DNA of 64,000 bases from Ligula intestinalis (lineage: Eukaryota; Platyhelminthes; Cestoda; Diphyllobothriidea; Diphyllobothriidae): contig JAYGXS010000005.1 of NCBI GenBank assembly GCA_036362985.1, forward strand, positions 23,841,780 through 23,905,779, given 5' to 3'. Of this stretch, positions 46,301-57,110 are shown in pieces (position 1 is the first letter of the stretch; each line of letters opens with the position of its first letter). The notes under the pieces were generated by a model. That model was given only the letters and a program-made list of their open reading frames with translations, did no database searches and was not told where the DNA came from. Both the position numbers and the translations under genes were made by a program.

Positions 46301-47090
46301 TTCTGTAGGCTGTGAATGAAGTTGTCATCCTCAGAAACTGGCTTTCTTATGTTTTTTGACCTTACCGGTGGGTAAGACACTTTTATACTTAGGGAGATAC
46401 TCACCGTGGCTATGACCACTGCCAATGTTGTACATTCTGCATGTGGGTACATCCTGTCGAATTAACTTCAAAAAAGCTAAGTGGACGAGAGCGTTTTATC
46501 CATCCTCATGACGTAGTCACTCCCCAAAGTCGGGTCTATTGACTAAGTCCATCCTCTTCAGGAATTTTGTTTCACCAAACATTTCTCTGCTGTGCGCTTT
46601 TTAATATTCTTTACCGACAGGTAAGGGGAATTTTAATGTTTTCTTCTTTCTGGAGTATTGCCTTGCGGTTCACCTGAACAGGAACGTGGTCAGGAGAGCA
46701 GTGCGGTTTCAGATCGGTTGGGTGCAAAAAACTACCTGCAATTCCAGATGAGACGTTGCAGCCTGTCGAAGGTCCGTTGAACAATGTCTCACTCGAGCTA
46801 GATGTTTCTCACATTTGTACTACTGTGGCACACAAATGTGTACAAGACGCGTACCGACTGTGGTTGAAATCTACAATTTGATAGTTATGGTAATCTATTA
46901 GTGCGAAATAATGCATGACGGCTGTTTTCTCCAAGTTGCAAATCAGTCCAAAGCTCTAGAAACCTGCTTCAAATGCTGCACATTCCGATGTATGTCCTTC
47001 ATCGTTGTGGTGTTTGGCTTACAGACACACGTTAATCTGAGATCTATAACAAAAATCGCAGACGTTTTCCTTTTCTCCGCATACTGCAGT
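46301..47090. other. No gene seen downstream of the candidate promoter
   Basis: A splice-donor-like GGTGGGTAAGACAC lies near 46367-46380, but no coding exon is recognised on either side. An 81-codon frame at 46911-47156 shows no family resemblance. Confidence 0.45.
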
Positions 47091-47420
47091 TCGATATGGT
47101 ATATTGCTTCAGCAGTAGACGATGCGATCGCTAGAGCATACATTTTATTTGCCTGATTTTTTGAATTCTGTTGAGAAGCCCTCATCGGAGGTGACCGTAG
47201 AAATATACAGATTAAACAGTATTTATAGTAAGTCGTAGCGATGTGACCTAATGTGCACCATAATTATAAGATCCCCTAACCACCACTGTGGGTCATAATT
47301 TGTGCAGTGATGTTTCGTCAGTACGCTTCTGAGTCATTAATTGCCACGATTTTCTCATCCGTGTTGGATGCGGGCTTGATAATTACGCGAGATAGTAGCA
47401 ATTTCCAGGTGTTAAGTCTG
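47090..47420 (-). mobile_element. PLE-A 3' end with tail
   Basis: On the minus strand: GTGTTGGATGAGAAAATCG-type coding end region (47340-47400, with CCGTGTTGGATGCGGGC on the plus strand as at 28.24 and 51.93 kb), then the tail at 47095-47200 with CCGATGAGGGCTTCTC, AACAGAATTC, AAAAAATCAGGCAAATAAAA. Confidence 0.65.
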
Positions 47421-47699
47421 GAGGAGAAAGGGCGTTCAGGCAGTCGCAATGCAAAGTAGAGCGCGAGGGACGGTTACCAGGCGGCTGGCATGGCCAGCCG
47501 TTACCACCTAAAGACATGACCTATGCAGACCGGCTCAAACTGAATTGATAGACTACGCCCACGGACGAAAAGAGCGGCATATACCGAAAGAGCCAGGAGC
47601 CAGAGTATTCACATTCTGAAGATGGATGGACGAGATTACTACCCGAAAGATCAGATCACAAATAAATGCCTCCCGGTGAACGTAGTTTTTCCTTCCGTA

Positions 47700-48050
47700 T
47701 AACGCGTGAATTATGTTCGCTGCCATCAGATTTTTTGCTGGGTCCGGCATTTTTCCCCGGATCTGGCGAAATGACTACAGGGCCGACTGCCATACCATCC
47801 CTCCGTACAAATTACGACCCCCAGCTGTGATTAATGGACCTGATAATTATAATGGGCATGTGATCATGTGGCCGCTGCAAACTATAAAAACTGCGTGATC
47901 TGTTCATATCTAGGGTTGCCCCTGATGAGGGGTTCGCGACAGAATACAAAAGTCAGGCATATAAACTTCGCGTTCCACCGATGACATCTTCTACTTCTGA
48001 ACTGCTTTTCGCGACTCGCCTATATGCTTCTATCGACAATTACATGGATT
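47700..48050 (+). mobile_element. PLE-A tail with hammerhead core, beside an inverted coding scrap
   Basis: 47710-47760 resembles the coding stretch of PLE-A in minus orientation (CGCTGCCATCAGATTTTTTG, compare CGCTGTCATCAGAGTTGTTG at 28.28 kb). 47905-48050 is a plus-strand tail with CCCCTGATGAGGGGTTCGCG, AAAAGTCAGGCATATAAAC and TTCTACTTCTGAACTGC. Confidence 0.6.
47914..47962 (+). ncRNA. Hammerhead-ribozyme-like motif in a PLE-A tail
   Basis: CTGATGA at 47922-47928 is followed directly by GGGGTTCGCGACAGAATAC and AAAAGTCAGGCA. TGCC before the core can pair with GGCA after GTC (stem I). Stem II is weak here and GAAAC is changed to AAAAG, so this copy is decayed, but it has no extra base between the core and stem II. 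Confidence 0.4.
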
Positions 48051-48394
48051 CCTAATAGGAGGTTAAATAATACTGAAAGTATCGGCAAGTGGATAACACC
48101 CGTATATTGCTAGCACCATACACATTAACGCGGGACATATAAAAAAACATCTCACGTCCACCAGTACCTAGGCGGGTTATCGACAAACAAAGTTTGTCAA
48201 AATCAACCAACCAATTTCAAGAGCGACACAGTAATGTTGTCTCTGAAGACGCTGTGACGCACGCGCTAATTTGACATTGGAGGGTGTATTTCTTGACGCC
48301 GGATATGTTTGACATTCGTTAGCTCACTTATTCCAGGGTACGCTTCAGTTCATAGCATTCTTTAATGAGTTTTTGTGAGTGAGAAAAGCGAATT

Positions 48395-48615
48395 AAAAGC
48401 TATCAGATGCCTTTTCACATTTCTCGAAGTTGGAGGTGCACGCAGACCGAATACAACGACCCGGCGCCATGTCCGAAGACCGTAGAACTCACAACCCAAC
48501 CAGGAAACCTCTGGCATCAGAGAAAGTTGAAGATTTCTTCGTGTGCGAATGGCCGAACATGTAGCAACAGTGGCAGCCAGGAGGGAAAATGCTGGCTCGC
48601 AGATCATGGCTTGCT
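48395..48615 (+). mobile_element. PLE-A endonuclease remnant
   Basis: The plus strand encodes FLRVRMAEHVATVAARRENA, GSQIMA in one frame after decayed linker sequence, matching RTRMAEHAAAVRRNDASSQVA of other PLE-A copies. Confidence 0.6.
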
Positions 48616-48905
48616 TCACAGTTACCAATATAAGCGGACATGCGAGTCCCAGCAAATAATTGAGAAAAAGACGACTCGATCGCTGGGACAATACTTTTGT
48701 TCGTCGGACATTTCGATATTTATCGCGAATTTATCATAGTTGGAGAGCAATAACTTTGCTCTCTATTGCTTTCTGAATATGTCTCCGACGACGAATTTGC
48801 GATTTATTTCGAAACGTTAGGCAAATTTAAGTATTGTCCTTGCGATGAATTCGTCTTCTTCTCAATTGCTTCACAGTGCTACGTCACACCTCAAAGCTGA
48901 AACGG
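48615..48905. mobile_element. Inverted pair of solo PLE-A tails
   Basis: 48615-48750 is a tail on the minus strand (ending CGATCGAGTCGTC, then GGGACTCGCATGTCCGC, TTATATTGG). 48755-48905 is a tail on the plus strand (CCGACGACGAATTTGCG, TTTCGAAACGTTAGGC, TTCGTCTTCTTCTCAATTGC). They face away from each other with almost nothing between. Confidence 0.75.
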
Positions 48906-48929
48906 GGAGTCGCTTTGGATACGCCCCAA

Positions 48930-50330
48930 TCCACCAATGCCTAAACTTCCGTATCAGGTCGTATTTTATTTAAACGGAACCATCTTAGGGCAGGTAAAAG
49001 GCAGGCCCATGGGTTTGCCAATTTCCAGACCAGCTCTCTTGTAATGGGTGGAATCGCTGGTTTTTCGAACGAAATTCTAGGCTTGGTAGGTGGACGACAC
49101 CTTTGTTGTAAATAAGTGGATCGTGATGCGCCCTTTGTTACGACACCTGGTCGGAAAACTCGGTAGCCAGTAAGGTTGTACGATGGGCGCATCTCCGACA
49201 CTTGGTGACGTTCTCGTGACCTCCATGGTCTTCACCTCGTGTGATTAAAACCACGATGGGCCCCCCTGATATGCCTCAAATACTCCCAGCAGCACGCCGT
49301 CTGATTATAATATACTCTCCACCCACGGTTGACAGTTTTTTTAAATATCCTTCAAAAAGCATTTAAAGCCCTAGAATTTCCGAATACTGCCTAAAGAGTT
49401 TTTTTCACTGTCGGCCGTTATTTTTACCACAGTTCCATTCACTGGCAATACAACTCTTTTGAGATAATCTGCTAAAGCAATGCATTGTATAACAGTTCTG
49501 TCTAATAGTTAGTTTAAATGTATGTGCATACGTAGCCCTTAGTAAAACCTGACCTGATCTGAGGTGATGAAATTCAAGAAACGTATAAAAGCCGTCTTCC
49601 CGGACATTTAATTTACGATGAAGGAAGAAGTATACAATCAGCTAGCTTTCCTAGACATTCTAGTTTGCCTCAAAGATGGGGGTGGTCAAAAAATAGTGTT
49701 CAGAAAAATGGCCGACACTAAACAAGTTCTCAATTTCCATAGCAATCATCTGATTAGTCACAAACGCAGCTCTGTGAGAGCGATATATTAACGCGTTGAG
49801 ATGCATTGCATCGAAGTAGAAGAAAAAATTGCTTAATTACAATATCTTAGACGGATACTGAAAGCAAACGGTTACCCGCAAACATTTTTTTTTCAAACAG
49901 TACATATGCAAACAAGACAAGATGCAAAAATCAAGTGGCCTTAACGTTTGGTGAGCTCTACCGTACGTAAAAAATGCATCGGGAGCAGTCAGCCGCCTGC
50001 TCACAAAGGCCAGAAGCAACCTGCATGCACTGGATGATTAGACTGGAAGACCCTGTCCCAAGGCAGGAAATGGCTAGAGTCGTCTACCAGATTTTGTGCA
50101 GACGGGGACAAAGGAACTACGTCGGAGAAACCGGGAGATTACTTCAGTCACGAATGGCCGAGCATAAGTTGCGGTAAAGAGTCGGAAAGACGCTAATTTC
50201 CAGATTACAGCTCACTCGACAGGACCCGGCCATAATTTCAAGTTTAACCTCTCAAGGAAAATCAACCGCGTGAGTCATGAGCTTTTTTGATCACGTTTTT
50301 CTGCCCACATTTCTTTCAGTTTATCTTGTA
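48930..50330 (+). mobile_element. PLE-A Penelope copy with part of the reverse transcriptase
   Basis: The longest PLE in the window. In order on the plus strand: RT palm residues FYLNGTILGQVKGRPMGLPI and then VDDTFVV (about 49090-49115, the YxDD catalytic box); a stretch of about 430 bp that does not belong; then KKRIKAVFPDI, KEEVYNQLAFLDILVCLKDG (about 49565-49680), VFRKMADTKQVLNFHSNH, LQYLRRILKANGYPQTF; then the GIY-YIG core MARVVYQILCRRGQRNYVGE, TGRLLQSRMAEHK; then the nuclease end to about 50290. The first residue of the catalytic box falls on a stop-containing stretch and several other stops and frameshifts are present, so the copy is dead. It shows that the lineage is a true RT-bearing PLE. 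Confidence 0.9.
49132..49205 (-). repeat. Short repeated coding remnant with a CRRC motif, inside the PLE-A RT
   Basis: Matches 22413-22480 in inverted orientation. It belongs to a foreign stretch (about 49130-49560) that separates the VDDTFVV box from the LAFLDILV segment of the RT. Confidence 0.5.
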
Positions 50331-50745
50331 AATGAGCGAACTTCGTTGAACTCTGACACTGGGAAATGATGAAAATGTAAAACGAAATAGTGTTTATAAT
50401 TGCACGCGAGATGCAAGCCATTTTATTCTACTTAAGAAATGGTATTTACTGATGCCCACCGACTTTTGCGAGTAGTATAGGCACGCGTAATCATCGAAAG
50501 TGATTGTGTGGGTTTTTATTTGAGTGGTATGTAAAAAGTTGCATTTTTGCCAATTTTGAACTTAAATCAGTTGACATAGGTAGCAGAGAGAGAAAAAGCA
50601 CGATCAGTGGATAGAGCGTTCTACGCTGCAACAACTCTATTACTGAGGAAGACCTTCCATCCCATGATCTTTGGGGTGTCACCGCACAGCGTATGCTGTT
50701 AAGCATGTGGGTTAAAAATGTCTGGGGACAAAACAGAAGTCAAGG
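50331..50745. other. No gene seen
   Basis: AT-rich spacer between two plus-strand PLE-A copies. The 71-codon minus frame at 50491-50706 is not recognised. Confidence 0.5.
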
Positions 50746-50789
50746 CTATTCACCCGATGGCAGGTTGAGATGGGATCGGTAATATGCTA

Positions 50790-51720
50790 GACGCCCCAAC
50801 TGTAGCACTTTTCCACGGAGGCGTAGTTCAACTACTTGCAGTACTAACACAAAGCATTGCAGAAAACTGGAGGAAGAATTTGCTGAATAACAACATCTTT
50901 GACGGTACTGATAGCTAATTTTAACCCCCGTAATTTTGCAAACCAATGCACATGCAGACGAAAGACGAACTCACACACAACTGACCCAACCATTTGGCGA
51001 GCTCTTGCGTACGGGAAGAATGCATCGGAAGCGGTCAGCCATCTGCTCTACCCACTTGCAGTTTGAGTTGCACAAAGGCCAGAAGCAACCATCAGGCTCC
51101 GGGTCCTGAGACCGAAAAACCTACTGCCACGACAGGAAACGGCTAGAGTCGTGTACCGGATCTGGTGCAGTTGTGTACAAAGCAACTGCCTCAGAGAAAC
51201 GGGGAGATTTCTCCGGAAGCGAATGGCCGAGCATGCAGCGCTGGGGAAGAAGGACGCCAGATACATGTTTGGAGCCCACTCGATGGGATCCAGCCATATT
51301 TTAAGGTTTGACCATGCCAAAATCCTCGCAAGAGGTGAAAACCACTTGGGCCGCAAGCTGTTAGTGTCATGTTTCTCAGGCCCCCAGTCCATCAACAAGC
51401 GCAACGATTTGGCGTTCCCATACGGTGTAACGAGAGATTGTTTGAGCAAAAGAATCAGTTACGTGAGAAGTGCCCCGCCCAACAACAACTCTGATAACAG
51501 CGGGCGTAAGTGTCGCGCAATTACCAGGCTCGCATCCAACGTGGACAAGGAAATCATGGCCATTATCGAGTCGAACACGAAGTATCAAAACAGCACCGCA
51601 CCAATCAAGACCCAAGCGGTGGCTACATTAGGGATTAATTACAGTACGCACGCGGACCACTGGAACAAGAATTTTGCTTTCCTGACATTTCTGATTCTGT
51701 CGGGAATCGTTAATAATAGG
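50790..51720 (+). mobile_element. PLE-A Penelope fragment: linker, endonuclease and C-terminal region
   Basis: The linker is decayed (NPRNFANQCTCRRKTNSHTT, then DPTIWRALAYGKNASEAVSH). The nuclease follows: RQETARVVYRIWCSCVQSNC, LRETGRFLRKRMAEHAALGK, HILRFDHAKILARGENHLGR, KLLVSCFSGPQSINKRNDLA, open for 190 codons (51151-51723). In the core, YVGETG is changed to CLRETG, so the conserved Tyr and Gly are lost. No stop within the nuclease region makes it the longest open PLE frame here. Confidence 0.9.
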
Positions 51721-52190
51721 TAAGGGTAGGATGATTGGAGCCATGCACAGATAAGGATGGAACATGTATAGATTTCACGGTATTTATAGTTCGTAGCAGT
51801 CATCTGCGTGCGTATTATAATTTTCTGTCCGTCTCCTGTAGTCACCACCTAGGGTCTTAATTGCTAAGGCTTTGGCTTGACACCGCGTTAGAAGCATAAG
51901 TTACCGCAATCTCCTTGTCGGTGTTGGATGCGGGCTTGGTAATTGCTCGACAATTATGCTCGCCGTCGTCCAAGTTGTTGCTGGGCGTGGCTCTTCTCAC
52001 GTGACTAATTCCCTTGTTCACGCAATTTTTCAGTACGCAGTAAGGAAACGCCAAATCGTTGCGCTTATTGATGGACTGTGGGCCTGAAAACCATGACTCG
52101 AGCAGCTCGCGGCTCGCGCGGGTGTCATCTGGCCACCTGTTGCGACGATTTCGGCATCATTAAACTTGCAAATATGGCCGTGTTGAACAT
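51685..52190 (-). mobile_element. PLE-A fragment with tail, tail-to-tail with the previous copy
   Basis: On the minus strand the second half of the endonuclease and the C-terminal region (SRELLESWFSGPQSINK-type sequence at 52060-52110, then NNLDDGEHNCRAITKPASNT at 51960-51910). The tail at 51740-51670 (TTATTAACGATTCCCGACAG, AATCAGAAATGTCAGG, AAAGCAAAATTCTTGTTCC) overlaps the 3' end of the plus copy. Confidence 0.85.
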
Positions 52191-54640
52191 AACGTAGAGT
52201 CTGGCAAGAAAGTCGTGCCTGAGATTTAAATTTTGAAGTTATTTTGATCCAGTGGGTGCATTTATATCCTAAAAAAGATTCTTAGTAAGGTAACCTGCCT
52301 TTTAAGTTCAGTTTTTCGACAGTAAATGATATATATTTTGGCGAAATCAAAGGTAGCCCGACACCGAAGGTATATCCTGTGCTCTTAAGTATGAAATAAT
52401 CAAACCAGTTACTTTTATGCGTTGTGATATGGAAGAACACCAACCTAAGCAAAAATGTCAAAATATATCCCTTTCAGGACCAAAAACGTTGGTCCGAAGT
52501 TCCTCACATGCAAGGTTAACCCAATGGGATCGTATTTATTTCCAGAAAAAAGAGAGCAATGTCAGTTTTAGAAACTACTTTTAGCAAATCTGAGACGTTT
52601 TTTTTTCGAAAAAATGCAGGTACAAAAGTCTTGAACAGCTTTTCTTTTTATAACATCGACTAATTGGGACGTAACCAAAAATGTCCATGTGCTATCGTAA
52701 TGATAAGGGCAAAAGAAAGTATTCATTAATATAAAGCGTGATTTGGCATTGAAGTGAACCGAATAATACAAAATAAACCAAAATCTTTCTACATATTCGG
52801 CCAAGATATTTGCAGTTGAAAACGTAGCACAAAGCCTGCAAATAATCCACTATCGTGGAAGACACTCTAGAGAACAGTACAAATTGATTTTTTTATTCTG
52901 ACAATCTTTATCATTAATCTTGCGGTAATTTCAGAAACTTGTCATTATCTTGACACTACCTTGGAAAAGATAACATGCACAGACATTCTTCAGCTTAATA
53001 TCTAAGTAAGGGTATTTTAAAAAGGTCACATATTAAAGAACGTTTTTTTTTATGAAACAATATAAGACTTCTGTTGCATACGTTCTTTTTGCTCGAAATT
53101 GTGTTTTGCTGCTTATAGATATCCCTAAATATGGCCTTCATATGACTATCCTCATCAGAATAAATATCTTCAAATGTATTTTTCGTTCAGTGTTTTTAAT
53201 AAAAATCATACTTAAAAAGTTTTTATACAAAGTCAAACATAATTTGTATTTATGGACGAAATCTTTTTAATACTGAAAACGCACGAAATCCTTTCAGAAG
53301 TTAAAGCTCAATTTGTAAGTAATTTTAATTAAAAAACGGCATTCTCTTTATAAAATTCGGTGTAAGTAAAAATATTTTTTTATAAATAAAGAAGTGTGGT
53401 CATCCACTCAAGTAAAGCGAAGGGTTAACTTTGAAATTTAATCTTCAATTCTAATTTGCAGTAATTTTATAAGTCTTCAGAACTTGTGTACCGGTGAGAA
53501 TACATTTTTTCTTTAAAAAGCAATTAGTTTTCAATACATATTTTTACCATTAAAAATGTTTATCTCTTCGTTGTCGTTTATGCATTAATGTCAGTTTGCG
53601 ACTAATTGTCAATCGTTCTCATTTTTTGCGACTTCCCCGGCATACTGAACGCAGTGCGCAAACAGCTTCAATTAGCTTTGGTTAAGTCCGTGTGATATTT
53701 TTCAACCTGAGCTGGTATTTGGGCCGTGAATGAAGTATATTCTTAGATGCAACGCTAACTAACGCAATAGCTACAAGTTTGGATGAGCAATTTCGGGCTG
53801 CTCCATCCATCTTTCATTTACAAGAGCGACCACTCTATTGCTCGCAAACGAAGTTATGTTATCACGCTAATTAATCGAGCAAAAACGCATTGTTCTAACC
53901 CCGACCTCTACCAAGCCGAAGTCAATTCCTATTCACAGTGTTTTTAAAAAACGGTTACCCCAGAGAATTCGTGCTTTGATGCATGAAACAACAAAAATTT
54001 AAACAAAGCAAACAGAAAGTTGAATGTTCCGATGGAAAGCCCAATCCAAGAAATCGGCAAACACTTCCATTTATTAAAAACGTGTCTTAACTCGTTGAAA
54101 GGCACCTGAAGAAGTATCAAATCCAAGTGACGACAAACCAACGCATACTTTATGAAATCAGTTTGTACACCCTAAGGATAGAGTTGACGCTTTAGACAGG
54201 AAAGAAGTCGTTTACAAAATTTCTAGTAGCTGCTGCAATGCAGTCCATTGCGCACAAACAGAATGATTGGCCACCACACGCCTATGCGAACATCAGCGAG
54301 CGGTAAAGGGGCGATATACATTTTTTGAGGTCACCATGCACACATTAGAAAATGGACACCAATGCCCGTGGAACGAAACTTACATTGTCAGCTCTTGCTT
54401 ATGCAAGGAGGGTCGCGAATTTTAAGAAGTTATCAAATCCAACGAATCCCGCATCAACAGACACGTTGAGTCGAATTCAATAAACACCAACCTTAAAAAG
54501 GCCAGGAAAAGAGACCAACCACAGCTGACACAGCATAATCGATTTTCGGACACGTTTAAAAATGTGAACTGCTCCCCATACTATTTCCTCACGTTTGAAG
54601 ATGACCTAGCGTGCTAGTGTCAAAAATTTACGAATTAAGT
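52191..54640. other. No gene seen, about 2.4 kb
   Basis: AT-rich, frames of at most 78 codons (52568-52804, minus), none recognised. No shared repeat was found by eye. Confidence 0.55.
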
Positions 54641-54644
54641 TTGT

Positions 54645-55190
54645 TACCAATACAAGCGAAAATCCATGTCCCAGGAAGCAATTGAGAATAAGAAGAGGAC
54701 TCGATCGCTGGCACAACATGTTTATTCACCTGACGTTTTGATATCCGTCGCGGATTCATAATCAGAGACATGAGTAGCAGGAAGGTTAAGCATGCACAGA
54801 AGTTTGCAGATTTTATAGGACAAAGTCATTACTGCAAGCATACAGCGACAATTAACGTTACTTGCCTTCTCGTGCGTGGACTGCTTGTTGGACGGCACGT
54901 GGACTCTGACCTGTTGAACTTTCGTCACGGGCGGTGAGCTCCAGCATGTTGATGCTTCGGCCGTCTGGGACCCCGGTGTTGGCCTACAATGAGGAGGTGG
55001 CCTGCCCGTTCCTCAAGTGATGGCTTGCTTTGGCCAAATTGAATCTCAGAATTGAGTGTGGATTGGGCAAATCGTTGCACTTGTTGATGGATTGGGGGTC
55101 CGTGAACCATGACTCAAGTAATTGTCGCCTCACTCGATTGTTACTTCCTGCGAGAATTTCGGCTTCATCAAATTTGAAGGTGTGGCCGCA
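54645..55190 (-). mobile_element. PLE-A fragment with tail
   Basis: On the minus strand: HTFKFDEAEI-type end of the nuclease (55185-55140), ESWFTDPQSINKCNDLPNPH-type region, and the post-nuclease frame with KVQQVRVHVPSNKQSTHEKA. The tail at 54790-54645 has CTGATTATGAATCCGCGACG, GATATCAAAACGTCAGGTG, AATAAACATG and GATCGAGTCCTCTTC. Confidence 0.85.
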
Positions 55191-55192
55191 AA

Positions 55193-55330
55193 CTTCTGTG
55201 CATGCTTAACCTTTCTGCTACTCATGTCTTGATGACGAATGCGTGACGGCTATTGAAACGTCAGGTGAATAAACATTTTTTCCCAGCGATCAAGTCTTCT
55301 TTTTCTTCTCAAAGTTTCTACCGTTTCCCG
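55193..55330 (+). mobile_element. Solo PLE-A tail, inverted relative to 54645-54800
   Basis: ACTTCTGTGCATGCTTAACC, TTTCTGCTACTCATGTCTTG, ATGACGAATGCGTGACGG, ATTGAAACGTCAGGTGAATA and GATCAAGTCTTC form a near-perfect inverted copy, about 115 bp, of the tail at 54690-54800. Confidence 0.8.
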
Positions 55331-55394
55331 AAGAATTTCTACATTGAATTATATTTTTCGGGATGCCTATTTTCAAAACGTTTTGCAAGCTTCC

Positions 55395-55640
55395 AACCTA
55401 TTCTCATCTCATTTTTGTGGGAATGGGATGCAAGTTAAAACATGTTGTTCAGTACAAACGAGTGAATCATAGGCATAGGGTGTAGGTTTGATAGTTGATT
55501 TATGAACGTTAGCCATGCTAAGCGCTGTGCATTAAAAAGGCTCTTTTATGCCCACAAAGCCGGCTTCGTTAGCCTGGTAAATTGGCTTCTGCTATTGCTA
55601 GCAAACATTGACCCCGGGACTTGCGGTACAGAACAAGCCA
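55395..55640 (-). mobile_element. PLE-B 3' end, left side of a split copy
   Basis: The minus strand encodes FTRLTKPALWA, a stop, then KSLFNAQRLAWL, matching TAIRLMKPAM...FVQALQLAWP of PLE-B. The tail (AACATGTTTTAACTTGCATC, CCATTCCCACAAAAATG) follows. The other half of the endonuclease lies beyond the FB element at 56.7-57.1 kb. Confidence 0.7.
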
Positions 55641-56574
55641 GAATTAGTGCATCATGCCGCCATATGCGAATGATTTATACTCTTTCGGTAACCAGCGTTG
55701 AGTCAGGTTGTGATACTGATTATTGTGTAATCCATCCTGAAGTTATTTCAATAATCATAGGATGCAGGCTTGTTAGCGAGTTTTTTTCGGACCACTCACA
55801 ATATATATGTACTGATAGAGGAACTACTTAAGTGGTATGCATTTTAATACACGATTTGATTACCTTTATGAATTCAAATATAATTTTGTGTAAAAAATAC
55901 GCAAAAAATATTTTTGTGCCCGTTAGGTAGCAAATTATGTCTTCTTAAAATTTAATGCTTAAAAAAGATTACACTTTGGTTTAACAAATATTTCTCCGTA
56001 TGATTTTTTTACAATTGTGTGGTGTTCATTCAAAATGTGTTGTATCCATGCATTTAAATATGTTCGTCATCTATTGCAACATTTAATGAGTATTATTGGA
56101 CTTCTTGCTCAAACTGAAATGAAAACGTATTTTTCCTTAACTAGGATTTTCACAGTTCGCAGGTTGTAAAAACCTTGAATTCAAGGGTAGCAACCAGGAG
56201 GTTTTAAATTATTTGAGAATTTTTTTAAACCGAATGATATTCGTTCTATAAGTTTACTATTTAAAGAAGGCGACAATTTCTATCAAACAAGAACAAGAAA
56301 TTGTTTTTTTGTCCACGTTTTCCATAAAATATATATTTGAATATATAAAGACAGTCAAAATAATGATAAAACGCGTGCTATTCAACTAGTTACATTTCTA
56401 GTACTTATGTTTCGTAAGTAGTGAGACGAAGCTCGTTAAACAGTCGCATCCCATCATGTCTGAAATAACTTCGATATAGACTACACGATAATCAGTATCA
56501 CAGCTTGAGTCCATGCCGATTAGCAAAAGAGTATCAAGAGAGCATACGGTGGCATGTTGCACGAATTCTGGCCC
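55638..56574. mobile_element. Foldback (FB) element with long inverted ends, copy B
   Basis: The left arm (55638-55792) and the reverse complement of the right arm (56420-56574) share GCCAGAATT, TGTGATACTGATTAT, GAAGTTATTTCA and GGATGC in order; identity by eye is roughly three quarters. The inner part matches copies A and C (TTTTCCATAAAATATATATT, AGACAGTCAAAATAATGATA). Length about 937 bp. It sits inside a PLE-B copy, with endonuclease sequence on both sides. No transposase frame. Confidence 0.8.
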
Positions 56575-56699
56575 AAACTTTAGTTTTTTGGAACCTTTAA
56601 GTTCACTTGAGAGGCTTCGTTGAGGTCCACACAATGTCAGGAATCAACAAGGATAGCGCTCTAAATGCCCATTTCTCTACCCTTTCTCGGTAGTGTCGA

Positions 56700-57110
56700 G
56701 ATTTGCTAACTTATTATTTGGGATAAGCGTCGAGCCCTACGACCAAAATAATCTACTCCACAGGGGCAGGTAAGTGAGTAGATGCATACGGATATCTTTG
56801 GAGCTGACAACCTATTCTTACTTTCCCCGACTAAGGCCGGGTTGGTCGAAAATAATACCCAAACACTCTCTGCTGAGAATATTCGTGGCACGGCTTCATC
56901 AACGTGTCTATTCAGTTGTTCACATGCCCACATTTCCCTGCAATGGGCCTTGGAGGAACCGTTTTTTTCCACAGTGAGTGTTTTGGGTTTTATTTGTTTC
57001 ACAATCATATTCCTTCTTTCATGTATCTCAGGATACTTGGTCTCACCAAGCAGGTCTGTAATTGTCTTAATCACCTCCTGAATATTGTATTTTGGGCAAC
57101 TTTTCTAGTC
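56700..57110 (-). mobile_element. PLE-B linker and endonuclease start, right side of a split copy
   Basis: The minus strand is open for 122 codons (57074-56706): IKTITDLLGETKYPEIHERR, then NRHVDEAVPRIFSAESVWVL, FSTNPALVGESKNRLSAPKI and the GIY-YIG start SVCIYSLTCPCGVDYFGRRA, RRLSQII. CxCG and YFGR are close to the consensus CxCGxxYIGRT. Its continuation is displaced to 55.4-55.6 kb by the FB element. Confidence 0.85.

Noticed and set aside
46301..46900. hsp70 coding exon behind the heat-shock-type promoter
   Set aside because: No frame shows Hsp70 or other chaperone motifs; all are short and interrupted.
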